From CAIQPV01 sp963719855 (lineage in GTDB: Bacteria > Pseudomonadota > Gammaproteobacteria > Burkholderiales > Gallionellaceae), in NCBI GenBank assembly GCA_963719855.1, contig CAVRDK010000002.1, positions 248,001 to 312,000 of the forward strand: a stretch of 64,000 nucleotides of DNA. The letters are read 5' to 3'. The translations under genes and the position numbers were made by a program. This document shows, in pieces, positions 1 through 8,544 of the stretch; the stretch's first letter is position 1, and the number at the start of each line of letters is the position of its first letter. The notes below the pieces were generated by a model. The model was not told where the DNA came from. It did no database searches and saw only the letters and a program-made list of their open reading frames with translations.

Positions 1-859
1 GCACCAGCACGGCATTCATCGCACCTTCCACATTGGCGATCAGGCGTTTGGCCGGGATCAGAGTGGGATGCACGCGCAATTCAATTCCCTCCGGCGTGCG
101 GCGCGTAATGCCGAGCAGCTTGATGCGATAGCCCAGTTGTTCGGCGTACTTGATATCCATCGCCTGAAGGCTGGAAATCCCCTCGATGTGAGCCTTGTCG
201 AACTGCATCGGGGTGCCAAAAGCAATCGCGGAAAGAATGGTGATCTTGTGTGCCGCATCCACGCCTTCGATGTCAAAAGTCGGATCGGCTTCGGCGTAAC
301 CCAAACGCTGCGCCTCTTTCAGTGCGACATCGAAACTCAGTCCCCTGTCACGCATTTCGGACAGGATGAAATTGGTAGTACCATTAATGATCCCCGCAAT
401 CCATTCGATGCGGTTGGCTGCCAACCCTTCACGCACGGCCTTGATGATGGGGATACCTCCTGCCACGGCAGCCTCGAAAGCCACCATCACGCGCATCTTT
501 TGCGCCTCGGCAAAAATCTCGTTGCCGTGCGTAGCCAGTAACGCCTTGTTAGCGGTAACCACATGCTTGCCGTTGTGGATGGCCTTCAGCACCAGTTCTT
601 TGGCCACGCCGCAGCCGCCGATCAACTCGACAACAATATCCACTTCCGGGTCATTCACCACTGCGAAGGCATCATCGGTAATGCGGCATGCTCCCTTGGT
701 AACCGTTTTGGCAAGTTCCATGTTTTTGTCCGCCACCACGGTGATGATGATGGGACGACCGGCGCGGCGGGCTATCTCCTCCGCGTTGCGCGACAACACG
801 GTAAAAGTGCCACCGCCGACGGTGCCGATGCCTAATAGTCCTACGTTAATTGGTTTCAT
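1..859 (-). CDS. hom: Homoserine dehydrogenase, 3' part outside window
   Basis: This enzyme reduces aspartate semialdehyde to homoserine with NAD(P)H, at the branch to threonine and methionine. The minus-strand reading frame opens with ATG at 859 and stays open to base 1, giving 286 codons of a family that usually has about 435. The N-terminus shows the dinucleotide-binding glycine motif GLLGIGTVGGG (residues 7-17). Further on are VVTANKALLA, AGGIPIIKAVREGL and INGTTNFIL, all typical of homoserine dehydrogenase. The C-terminal ACT domain would lie beyond the window. It follows alaA on the same strand with about 100 bases between them that hold a long inverted repeat. In many betaproteobacteria alaA-hom-thrC is the known order, so thrC is expected next. 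Confidence 0.95.
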   Translation of the reverse strand, partial: MKPINVGLLGIGTVGGGTFTVLSRNAEEIARRAGRPIIITVVADKNMELAKTVTKGACRITDDAFAVVNDPEVDIVVELIGGCGVAKELVLKAIHNGKHVVTANKALLATHGNEIFAEAQKMRVMVAFEAAVAGGIPIIKAVREGLAANRIEWIAGIINGTTNFILSEMRDRGLSFDVALKEAQRLGYAEADPTFDIEGVDAAHKITILSAIAFGTPMQFDKAHIEGISSLQAMDIKYAEQLGYRIKLLGITRRTPEGIELRVHPTLIPAKRLIANVEGAMNAVLV

Positions 860-870
860 AACTTAACCAT

Positions 871-955
871 GTGAAAAGTGAAAGGTGAAAAGTGAAACGT
901 GGCGGCGAGGTGTGCTGACGGTTTTACGTTTCACCTTTCACCTTTCACGTTTCAC
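871..955. repeat. 30-bp imperfect inverted repeat between alaA and hom
   Basis: Bases 871-900 and 926-955 are reverse complements with two mismatches over 30 bases, separated by 25 bases. Each arm is built from tandem GTGAAAGGTGAAA-like units. It would form a long hairpin in the alaA-hom transcript. It looks like a dispersed palindromic (REP/MITE-like) element, and an attenuating or mRNA-processing role is only a guess. Confidence 0.75.
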
Positions 956-959
956 GACA

Positions 960-2186
960 TTATTTTCCATATCTTTTACGGTAATATTCCAGAAAGCGCG
1001 CGATGCGCCCCATCGCCTCGGTAAGATCGTCTGCGTTGGGCAGGAACACCACGCGAAAGTGGTCAGGGTGCGGCCAGTTGAAGCCGCTGCCCTGCACCAC
1101 CAGCACCTTTTCGGTTTCCAGCAGTTCCAGAATAAACTTCTGGTCATCCTTAATCGGGTACATCTTCGGATCGAGGCGCGGGAACAAATACAGCGCGGCT
1201 TTTGGCTTGAAGCAACTCACGCCGGGAATTGCGGTAAGCAATTGGTGCGCAAGATCGCGCTGTTTCGCCAGCCGCCCGCTTGGCCCGACCAGATCGTTGA
1301 TACTCTGGTAGCCACCCAGAGCGGTCTGTATCGCATACTGACCCGGCACGTTGGAGCACAAACGCATCGAGGCCAGAATGCCAAGGCCGTCTATGTAATC
1401 CTGCGCGTGTTTTTTCTCGCCCGACACGATCATCCAGCCCGAGCGATAACCGCAGGCACGGTAGTTCTTGGACAAACCATTCAAGGTAACGAACAGGATG
1501 TCATCCGCCAGCGAGGCGATTGAAGTGTGGGTCGCGCCGTCGTACAACATCTTGTCGTAGATCTCGTCGGCGAACAGGATAAGATCGTTCTGGCGCGCAA
1601 TTTCAATAATATCCAGCAGCACCTCATCCGGATACAGCGCACCAGTCGGATTGTTCGGATTAATGAGCACGATGGCACGGGTGTTCGGCGTGATCTTGCT
1701 GCGGATATCGGCGAGATCGGGCAACCATCCGGATTGTTCGTCACACAGGTAATGGCGCGGTGTGCCGCCTGCCAGCGTCACCGCAGCCGTCCACAGCGGA
1801 TAATCCGGTGTCGGCACCAGCACCTCATCGCCGGTATTCAGCAGCCCTTGCATCGACATCACAATCATCTCCGATGCACCGTTACCGATGAAAATATCTT
1901 CCATCCCCACCCCGGCAATCTTCTTCTGCTGGGTATAGTGCATGATGGCCTTGCGCGCGGCAAACAAGCCCTTGGAATCGGAATAGCCGGAGGAATTCGG
2001 CAAGTTGTGAATTACGTCCTGCTGGATTTCTTCCGGCACCTCGAAACCGAATGGCGCCAGGTTGCCGATGTTCAGCTTGATGATGCGGTGGCCGTCCTCT
2101 TCCATCTGCCTGGAGCGCGCCATCACCGGGCCGCGAATGTCATAGCAAACATTGGACAGCTTGGCGGATTTCAGCACGGGGCGCAT
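960..2186 (-). CDS. alaA: Alanine transaminase, AlaA type
   Basis: A PLP-dependent class I/II aminotransferase that makes alanine from pyruvate and glutamate. The protein follows E. coli AlaA closely over its whole length: NVCYDIRGPV near the start, NPNNPTGA, FADEIYDK, and LNGLSKNYR, whose lysine is the PLP Schiff-base residue (K251 counted from the upstream GTG). I place the start at ATG 2186, preceded by GGAGG and aligned with the E. coli N-terminus. An in-frame GTG at 2219 would add 11 residues but has only a weak AAAGA upstream. It heads the alaA-hom run and is divergent from the Mth938-like gene, so the roughly 165 bases between the two starts must hold both promoters. Confidence 0.95.
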   Translation of the reverse strand: MRPVLKSAKLSNVCYDIRGPVMARSRQMEEDGHRIIKLNIGNLAPFGFEVPEEIQQDVIHNLPNSSGYSDSKGLFAARKAIMHYTQQKKIAGVGMEDIFIGNGASEMIVMSMQGLLNTGDEVLVPTPDYPLWTAAVTLAGGTPRHYLCDEQSGWLPDLADIRSKITPNTRAIVLINPNNPTGALYPDEVLLDIIEIARQNDLILFADEIYDKMLYDGATHTSIASLADDILFVTLNGLSKNYRACGYRSGWMIVSGEKKHAQDYIDGLGILASMRLCSNVPGQYAIQTALGGYQSINDLVGPSGRLAKQRDLAHQLLTAIPGVSCFKPKAALYLFPRLDPKMYPIKDDQKFILELLETEKVLVVQGSGFNWPHPDHFRVVFLPNADDLTEAMGRIARFLEYYRKRYGK

Positions 2187-2351
2187 GGCCTCCGTATGGG
2201 TTGTATCAGGTCGTTTCACAATGTTCTTTCAAATCAAGCCAAAAATTCTATTATTCCAAGCATCCGCGATCCGGTAGAATTCGCTTGAAATCACGGACTG
2301 CAAAGGGTGTAATTCTATCCGAGCGAGGCCTTTGCGGCAAATGGAGTTACC

Positions 2352-2720
2352 TTGAAACTGCATCTCAACACCAGCATTACCCAAAAGATTTTCACCGCCC
2401 ACGGCGAGGGCTATGTCGCGGTCAGCGGCGAACGCTTCGAACATCCTATCGTAGTCACGCCGGAACAAGTGCTGACCGACTGGCAACCGCAAGGGTTCGA
2501 TGCGCTCGACGAGACGCACTTCACCTATTTTCTGGCTCTCAAGCCCGAGATATTGCTGCTCGGCACCGGCACGCAACAACGCTTTCCGCATCCGCGCCTG
2601 TACCAAGCGCTCTCTGCTGTGGGCATTGGCGTAGAATTCATGAATACCGCCGCCGCCTGCCGCACCTATAACATTCTGATGGAGGAAGACCGCAAAGTGG
2701 CGGCGGCGATTCTGCTGTAA
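2352..2720 (+). CDS. Mth938-like domain protein (DUF498/Xcc1710 family)
   Basis: A 122-residue protein of the Mth938-like fold, the family that includes the mitochondrial complex I assembly factor NDUFAF3. Its bacterial role is not established. Visible family features are the central hydrophobic strand EILLLGTGTQQRFP and the C-terminal stretch GIGVEFMNTAAACRTYNIL. Translation probably starts at TTG 2352 because GGAG lies five bases upstream and no ATG is available. It is divergent from alaA, an arrangement common in betaproteobacteria. Confidence 0.85.
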   Translation: MKLHLNTSITQKIFTAHGEGYVAVSGERFEHPIVVTPEQVLTDWQPQGFDALDETHFTYFLALKPEILLLGTGTQQRFPHPRLYQALSAVGIGVEFMNTAAACRTYNILMEEDRKVAAAILL

Positions 2721-2902
2721 TCACCGGCTTGACGTTGCTAAAACAGGAAGCGCGCATGATAGAATCGTCTGCAAATAAATACCTGCAAGGCATTCGAAGT
2801 ATCATTGTGTTGTCATCAAGCGTAACTGGTCAATTCCTAACGCGTGCAGACACTCAATAATCCTTATAATCCTTGTGGCTAAATCTAAAATATTGCAAAA
2901 CC

Positions 2903-3490
2903 ATGCCCGACAAAATAATAACCAATTCCACTATTGAGGAGAGCGATGCCTTCGATTTATCGCAAGACATTGCCGATATACTTGCATCATTCTCTTTACC
3001 GGAATCGACGGGGAGGTCAAGCCAGGCAAGGCAAGCCCGCGAGAGTAATAAAGATACCTATATCACTACAGACAAAAGCATTCACAAGAAGAGGCACGTA
3101 TCTATTGGCGGTGATTCAAACAATAGAAAGCATTATAGGCATCCAGTGCACTGGCGTGTCGCAATTGTCAATACGACTAGCAAAAAAAGTGATATCTATC
3201 ATGGGCGCACACATAATCTATCATTGTCTGGCGTAAACATACTTATAGAGCGCAATATTTTATTCACCTCAGAAGTCGTTATATTGCTTGCAATCCCTCC
3301 AATGCATCATGGGCAGAAAGAAACCATCATAGAAATCGAATGTATAACAACATACACCTTACTAGATTCAGAGCATAGTCAATTCCGTTTAGCCATGAAT
3401 TTCATTCAATTTAAAGGGGATGGGAAAAGAATCTTGTCGGACATTCTGTCAAAGCGACATATTCCAGATATAAAAAACTATAACCATTAA
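2903..3490 (+). CDS. PilZ-domain protein, probable c-di-GMP receptor
   Basis: A 195-residue soluble protein with a C-terminal PilZ domain. The two c-di-GMP contact motifs are present in order: RKHYR (RxxxR) around residue 83 and NLSLSG ([D/N]xSxxG) about 35 residues later. The first 80 residues are polar, probably disordered and without a recognised domain. I chose ATG 2903; a TTG at 2873 would add ten residues and is less likely. The gene is clearly more A+T-rich than its neighbours, which suggests acquisition from elsewhere. Several c-di-GMP turnover proteins in the same window (8545, 48276, 51261) could feed it. Confidence 0.8.
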   Translation: MPDKIITNSTIEESDAFDLSQDIADILASFSLPESTGRSSQARQARESNKDTYITTDKSIHKKRHVSIGGDSNNRKHYRHPVHWRVAIVNTTSKKSDIYHGRTHNLSLSGVNILIERNILFTSEVVILLAIPPMHHGQKETIIEIECITTYTLLDSEHSQFRLAMNFIQFKGDGKRILSDILSKRHIPDIKNYNH

Positions 3491-3729
3491 CTTGCTGCGG
3501 TTTTTGCAGCTTATTGATGTTTCCATAATTGAGGACAGCGTTACGTCATTCTGAATGGAGTCGGAGAAATAAATCTAAAAACCTCAGTTGACGGGTTCGT
3601 AGGTGCGAATTTATTCGCACTTACAAAAGCAGCATAATCCATTGAAATACCAGAGTGTTCTGCTCCAACTGCGGCTTTTAGGATTATGAAAACCTCGTTA
3701 AGCAACCAAGGCGGCTCTTCCCGTTTCTT
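3491..3729. repeat. Intergenic region with two short palindromic repeats
   Basis: Just after the PilZ stop there is a copy of the CTTGCTGCGTTTTTTGCAGC-type hairpin repeat (about 3490-3513, one base different). Related copies occur near 39568 and 53832. Bases 3603-3620 form a perfect 8-bp-arm palindrome (GTGCGAAT, TT, ATTCGCAC). No gene is seen here. Confidence 0.6.
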
Positions 3730-4818
3730 TCAGTTCGCGTTGAGAAAAGGATAGTCGGTGTAACCCTTCTCATTGCCGCCGTAGAACGTCGCCTGATCAG
3801 GCGTGTTGAGCGGAGCGCCTTGGGCGAGACGTACGGGTAAATCGGGATTGGCGATGAACAGCACGCCGAACGACACCATGTCGGCTTCGCCATTAGCGAG
3901 TGCGGCGTTGGAACGCGCCAGATCGTAACCGCCATTGGTCATGTACACGCCATGCCATAGCTTGCGCAGCTTGCCCAAGTCGAAGGCGGGGCCTGCCGCG
4001 CCAGGATTGTCCTTGCCCATCTCGGTGATATGCAGATAAGCAAGGCTGAAGCGGTTGAGTTCCTTGACAACGTGGCTGAAGGTCTCTTCAGGCTGGGAGT
4101 CATACATGTCGTTGAACGGCTGCAACGGAGAGAGGCGGATGCCAACGCGATTGCCGCCCCACACCTTGCATACTGCATCGGTCACTTCGAGCATTAGTCG
4201 CGCGCGTTTTGATACCGTGTCGCCGTAAGCATCGTCGCGCTTGTTCGAGCCGTCGCGCAGAAACTGGTCGAGCAAGTAACCGTTCGCGCCGTGGATTTCC
4301 ACCCCGTCGAAACCGGCATCCAGCGCGTTCTTTGCCGCCGTGCGGAATTGCTCGATGATGGCGGGAATTTCCGCGAGGGTCAGCGCATGCGGGATCGTAT
4401 AGTCCTGCATCCCTTGAAAGGTAAACGTTTGACCGGATGGTTTGATCGCCGATGGCGCTACCGGCAGCTTGCCGCCGGGCAACATGGAGGAATGGGATAC
4501 GCGTCCGCAATGCCACAGTTGCAGGAAGATATGCCCGCCCTTGGCATGTACCGCATCGGTCACATGCTTCCATCCCTCAATCTGCTCCGCGCTGTGGATG
4601 CCGGGTGTGGCCGGATAGCCCACCGCATCGGCAGAGATTTGCGCGCCTTCGGTGATGATCAAGCCGGCACTGGCGCGCTGTGCATAGTATTCCGCATTAA
4701 GTGCTTGCGGGACGTTGCCTGCCCCGGCGCGGTTGCGCGTCATCGGCGCCATCGCCATACAGTTTGGCAAGGTGTAAGGGCCAAGCTGTATGGGTGAGAA
4801 TAAAGTGGTGGTGGTCAT
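3730..4818 (-). CDS. nemA: Old yellow enzyme family alkene reductase
   Basis: An FMN-dependent TIM-barrel oxidoreductase that reduces activated C=C bonds (or nitro/nitrate esters) with NAD(P)H. The 362 residues match the NemA/OYE length. Visible family signatures are LGPYTLPNCMAMAPMTRNRA at the N-terminus, EIHGANGYLLDQFL with the substrate-binding His and Asn, GIRLSP, and the C-terminal FMN-phosphate site DMVSFGVLFIANPDLP. The start ATG at 4818 is followed by a run of threonines. It stands alone with no adjacent TetR- or MarR-type repressor. The physiological substrate cannot be deduced. Confidence 0.92.
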   Translation of the reverse strand: MTTTTLFSPIQLGPYTLPNCMAMAPMTRNRAGAGNVPQALNAEYYAQRASAGLIITEGAQISADAVGYPATPGIHSAEQIEGWKHVTDAVHAKGGHIFLQLWHCGRVSHSSMLPGGKLPVAPSAIKPSGQTFTFQGMQDYTIPHALTLAEIPAIIEQFRTAAKNALDAGFDGVEIHGANGYLLDQFLRDGSNKRDDAYGDTVSKRARLMLEVTDAVCKVWGGNRVGIRLSPLQPFNDMYDSQPEETFSHVVKELNRFSLAYLHITEMGKDNPGAAGPAFDLGKLRKLWHGVYMTNGGYDLARSNAALANGEADMVSFGVLFIANPDLPVRLAQGAPLNTPDQATFYGGNEKGYTDYPFLNAN

Positions 4819-5004
4819 TGGAATTCCCTTGTGGTGAACTGATGCCAGAAACTAATTCGTCGGGTGATACCCTCATTATGCTGCATTATGATACGCGAGA
4901 TGGATGAGCAATCAGATAGACTTGGCAAAGCATCGTAGCTGCTCGTCAGTGAGCAGGGCTATTGTCCACGCGGCAATTGAATTAGAGATACTCATTAGCT
5001 GTGG

Positions 5005-6453
5005 CTAATCAAACGATTGACTCGACTGGGAAAAAGACCAGTTGATTTTGATGCTCAGGATGTCGGTGTCCTGCCGGATGTTGTCCGGCAATGGCGAGAA
5101 AGGGGCGGACATTCTGACGATGTTCTCGGCACCCTTATTCAGTACTTCGTACACCGAGGGTTGGATGACGCTGAATTCTTCCAGGCTGCCGTCTGCACGG
5201 AGGGTGATGATCACGCTCAGCGTTCCGCTCAAGTGATCCCTCGCCGCCGCAACGGGGTAATTAAACTGGCCGATGCGCTGCAATTTAAGGCGTACGCTTT
5301 CCACATACATGGCGTAGCGGAAATCTTGTTCCTTGATGCCTATGGTTTTTCTGCGTTCTCCGAATTTAATTTTCCTGCCATCGTCGCTGGCGAATTTCCT
5401 GGCTGAAGCAATGCTCAATTCAGCAAGGCTGGGAATTTTATAGGCGGGTGTTCCGGTACGAAACACATCGGACTTCCCTGCTTCGACAGGCCGGGCCTTG
5501 GTCTCTGCCGCAACCTCAGCTCGCTCAGACTTCGGTTCCTCGGCTTTTGCTGGATGGGGTTCCTCGACCTTGACCGGAGTGGGTGTCGCGACTTTGATGG
5601 GTTTTGGTTCATCGGTTATTGCCGGCTTCGGTTGCTCAATTTCGTCCGGTTTTGGCTTCTCGATTTCAACCGGTTTGGCCTGCACAATTTCGACAGGCTT
5701 CGGTTCTTCGATCTTGACTGGTTTCGTCTCTTCAACCTTCACCGGCTCTGGCTTTTCAAGCTTAATGGGTTTGGGTTCTTCGGGAATATTTCCCGGTTTT
5801 TCAGCGGGCGGTTTTGTTTGCGCGGGTTCGGCGAAGACGATTTTCTCCTGTTTCTCTCCGGGAGTCGGCTCTGCGCTGACCAGTTTTTCAACAGGAGGGG
5901 GCGCAATCGCCACAGGCTTTGCAACACTTGGAGCCGGGGCGAAAGGCTTTTCCTTGTCCTCTGGAATTTCAGGGGCAGGGATTTTTGTGGCCAGTAAATC
6001 AGGCACGCTTTCAAGCATGGTTACTTGGGCGGACTTTTTTGCGGTCAATATTTCCTTGCCTATAAAATTCTTCGGGATGTCGGTTTTGGGCTGTTCGACT
6101 GGTGCACTCTTGGCGGCGGTAAGGGGGTTTTCATGGAAAGGATTGTTATCCTGAACGCCGACTTTCGCTGCTCCTTGGCTGTCTTGGCTGGCTTCCGCGA
6201 TAGCTGAAGGCTTTACAATTTCGGCAGGTGTGGTTCTCAGAATGACGTTCAACGGGAATGTCCCGCTGGAAAAGTTTTTCCATGAGGGTGGGGCAAACCT
6301 GACGAAGAACAGAAGCAATACATGCAAGACCAGCGAGAGCAGTAGAGCAAATATCAACCGCCTTGGTTCGGAAGTTCTATGATTTTTGAAGAAATGCACG
6401 GACAAGGATTGATGTGTAAATTGTAATTTGGCAACTGTCAATTTACACGCCAT
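5005..6453 (-). CDS. TonB-like energy transducer with very long Pro/Lys/Glu spacer
   Basis: The architecture is that of TonB: a short cytoplasmic N-terminus, one membrane helix (ALLLSLVLHVLLLFFVRF), a long periplasmic linker and a C-terminal TonB domain (YVESVRLKLQRIGQFNYP, GTLSVIITLRADGSLEEF). The linker contains about a dozen degenerate units of the type EPKPVKIE over some 150 residues, much longer than in E. coli TonB. No exbB or exbD lies nearby. The start is unsure. ATG 6453 is used here; ATG 6522 upstream would overlap the hslO leader, and a GTG at 6399 would exclude the inverted repeat at 6414-6448. An alternative role is a TonB-domain cell-envelope spanning protein. Confidence 0.8.
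   Translation of the reverse strand: MACKLTVAKLQFTHQSLSVHFFKNHRTSEPRRLIFALLLSLVLHVLLLFFVRFAPPSWKNFSSGTFPLNVILRTTPAEIVKPSAIAEASQDSQGAAKVGVQDNNPFHENPLTAAKSAPVEQPKTDIPKNFIGKEILTAKKSAQVTMLESVPDLLATKIPAPEIPEDKEKPFAPAPSVAKPVAIAPPPVEKLVSAEPTPGEKQEKIVFAEPAQTKPPAEKPGNIPEEPKPIKLEKPEPVKVEETKPVKIEEPKPVEIVQAKPVEIEKPKPDEIEQPKPAITDEPKPIKVATPTPVKVEEPHPAKAEEPKSERAEVAAETKARPVEAGKSDVFRTGTPAYKIPSLAELSIASARKFASDDGRKIKFGERRKTIGIKEQDFRYAMYVESVRLKLQRIGQFNYPVAAARDHLSGTLSVIITLRADGSLEEFSVIQPSVYEVLNKGAENIVRMSAPFSPLPDNIRQDTDILSIKINWSFSQSSQSFD
6414..6448. promoter_or_regulatory. Perfect 10-bp inverted repeat near the tonB-like/hslO divergent starts
   Basis: GTGTAAATTG (6414-6423) and CAATTTACAC (6439-6448) are perfect reverse complements 15 bases apart. 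The site lies at the 5' end of the TonB-like frame, about 90 bases upstream of the hslO ATG. Its symmetry and position suggest an operator. If so, the TonB-like protein may start downstream of it, at GTG 6399. Confidence 0.45.
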
Positions 6454-6537
6454 GTGGTCAACAGTAAATTTTCTCTGCAAACTTTGTTGGGAATGCCCTT
6501 CCCAGCACCATACCCCACGCATGCTATCATTCCATTC

Positions 6538-7458
6538 ATGAAAAAACTACCCGATACCTTGCAGCGCTTCATGTTTGAAAATGCGCCGGTACGCGGCGAA
6601 TTGGTGCATCTCGAAAGCTCTTGGCGCAGCGTGCTGGATCGGCATGACTATCCAGAAGTGTTGCGCAACCTGATGGGCGAGCTTAGCGCCGCCGCCGTGC
6701 TGCTGGCCGCCACTTTGAAGTTGCAGGGTTCGCTGGTTCTGCAAATTCAGGGCAAGGGGCCGATCAAGTTGCTTGTGGTGGAATGTTCCGGCGCTGGTGA
6801 TCTGCAACTGCGCGCCACGGCGAAATGGTCCGGGGAGTTGGCGCAACACAGTGCGGCCGACCTGATCGGTGAAGGGCTGTTTGTTATCACGCTCGACCCC
6901 AAGGATGGCAAGCAGGTTTATCAGGGCATCGTCGAACTGGAAGGCAAGAGCGTCGCCGAAATGCTGGAAAACTATATGGCTCGTTCCGAACAACTGGAAA
7001 CTCGATTGTGGCTGGCGGCGGATGAGTATTGTGCTGCAGGCCTGTTGTTGCAGAAACTGCCTGATCAACCCAATAAGCCGGCTCAACCGGATAACACGGA
7101 TGGGCACGGGCAGGAGGCCGATACGTGGCAGCGCGCCACCCTGCTGGCAAATACGCTCAAGCAGAAAGAGTTGTTGCATGAGTCCGCGCAAACCCTGATA
7201 CACCGACTCTACCATGAAGACGATATACGCCTGTTTGACGCGCAACCGGTGTCATTTCACTGTTCCTGCTCGCGCCATAGTGTGGCGCAAATGTTGAAGA
7301 TGCTAGGGCGTGATGAGGTTCACGCCATTCTGGAGGAACGCAACGCCATCGAGGTTTTTTGCGAGTTTTGCAATCAGCGTTATGAGTTCGACGGGATTGA
7401 TGCGGAACTGATGTTCGTCGAAGCTATAGTGCAACCCGGCAGCGAGACGCGCCACTAG
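6538..7458 (+). CDS. hslO: Redox-regulated chaperonin Hsp33
   Basis: Hsp33 is a cytoplasmic holdase switched on by oxidation and unfolding; zinc bound by four cysteines keeps it inactive. The protein is 306 residues from ATG 6538. The zinc site is complete: CxC at residues 242/244 and CxxC at 275/278. The substrate-binding N-terminal domain is recognisable (GELSAAAVLLAATLKLQGSL). There is no good Shine-Dalgarno sequence before the ATG. An in-frame GTG at 6454 would add 28 residues that do not resemble the family. Confidence 0.95.
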   Translation: MKKLPDTLQRFMFENAPVRGELVHLESSWRSVLDRHDYPEVLRNLMGELSAAAVLLAATLKLQGSLVLQIQGKGPIKLLVVECSGAGDLQLRATAKWSGELAQHSAADLIGEGLFVITLDPKDGKQVYQGIVELEGKSVAEMLENYMARSEQLETRLWLAADEYCAAGLLLQKLPDQPNKPAQPDNTDGHGQEADTWQRATLLANTLKQKELLHESAQTLIHRLYHEDDIRLFDAQPVSFHCSCSRHSVAQMLKMLGRDEVHAILEERNAIEVFCEFCNQRYEFDGIDAELMFVEAIVQPGSETRH

Positions 7459-7476
7459 TCGCCTGAAGGGGGTTGC

Positions 7477-8508
7477 ATGAAATACAAACAACTTGGCTCA
7501 AGCGATTTATATGTTTCCGAACTCACTTTGGGAACGATGACGTTTGGGCAGCAAAATAGCTTGGACGAGGCGCATGAGCAGCTTGATTACGCGGTTGCGC
7601 AAGGCGTGAATTTCATCGACACAGCTGAGATGTATCCGGTGCCAGGCAAGCCGGAAACTCAGGGGCGCAGCGAAGAGTATGTGGGCAAATGGCTGAAGAC
7701 GCAGACGCGCGACAAGCTGGTTATTGCGACCAAAGTGTCAGGTCCTGCGCGCGGGTTCAATTGGATACGCGGCGGACCTTTGGCTGTGGATCGCGCCAAT
7801 ATCATGGCGGCGATACATGATAGCCTGCGGCGCTTGCAGACTGACTACATCGATTTGTACCAGATTCACTGGCCTGCCCGGAATGTGCCGATGTTCGGGC
7901 GCAATGAATTCGAGCCTGGGCTTGAGCGTCCCTGCACTCCGATAGAGGAGCAACTGACGGTGCTTTCCGAACTGGTGCAAAGCGGCAAGGTGCGTCATAT
8001 CGGCCTGAGCAACGAAACTCCGTGGGGCATAGCCGAATTCCTCAAGACCTCGGAAAGATTGGGACTGGATCGGATCGTGTCGGTGCAGAACCCTTACAAC
8101 CTGATTAACCGCACGTTCGAAATCGGCCTTCACGAAATGTGCTACCGCGAAAAGGTGAGTCTGCTTGTCTACAGTCCGCTGGCTTTCGGCCTGCTGTCCG
8201 GCAAGTATGTGAACGATGCGCCTACAGGCGGAAGGTTCTCCCTGTTCCCGGAATTCGGGCAGCGTTACCGCAAACTCAATGTGCCTGCTGCGGTTGAAGC
8301 TTATGCAAAGCTGGCCGCAGAGCGCGGCTTGTCTCCGGCTTCGATGGCGCTCGCCTTTATCCGCAGTCGGCCTTTTGTCGCCAGCACCATCGTCGGGGCA
8401 ACCACCATAAAACAATTGCAGGAGAATCTGGGTAGCGTTGAACTCGACGCGACATTAATTAATGCGATAGAACTGATTCATGCGCGCTATCCCAATCCTG
8501 CGCCCTGA
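7477..8508 (+). CDS. tas: NADP(H)-dependent aldo/keto reductase, Tas-like
   Basis: A 343-residue (alpha/beta)8 reductase related to E. coli Tas. The catalytic tetrad is visible as D48, Y53 (DTAEMYP), K86 (ATKVSG) and H131 (QIHWP). The Tas-type segment RGGPLAVDRANIMAAIHDSL and the C-terminal NADP-binding strand STIVGATTIKQLQENL are present. It begins 18 bases after hslO on the same strand, with a GGGGG-containing leader, so the two are probably co-transcribed. The substrate is not known from sequence. Confidence 0.9.
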   Translation: MKYKQLGSSDLYVSELTLGTMTFGQQNSLDEAHEQLDYAVAQGVNFIDTAEMYPVPGKPETQGRSEEYVGKWLKTQTRDKLVIATKVSGPARGFNWIRGGPLAVDRANIMAAIHDSLRRLQTDYIDLYQIHWPARNVPMFGRNEFEPGLERPCTPIEEQLTVLSELVQSGKVRHIGLSNETPWGIAEFLKTSERLGLDRIVSVQNPYNLINRTFEIGLHEMCYREKVSLLVYSPLAFGLLSGKYVNDAPTGGRFSLFPEFGQRYRKLNVPAAVEAYAKLAAERGLSPASMALAFIRSRPFVASTIVGATTIKQLQENLGSVELDATLINAIELIHARYPNPAP

Positions 8509-8544
8509 ATTAATTTTTGAATCCGGTGTGCGTGCGACAACCTT

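Noticed and set aside
885..1523. Long plus-strand open frame antisense to alaA
   Set aside because: It has no ribosome site or domain and lies wholly opposite a well-supported gene and the GTGAAA repeat; high G+C antisense frames are common here.
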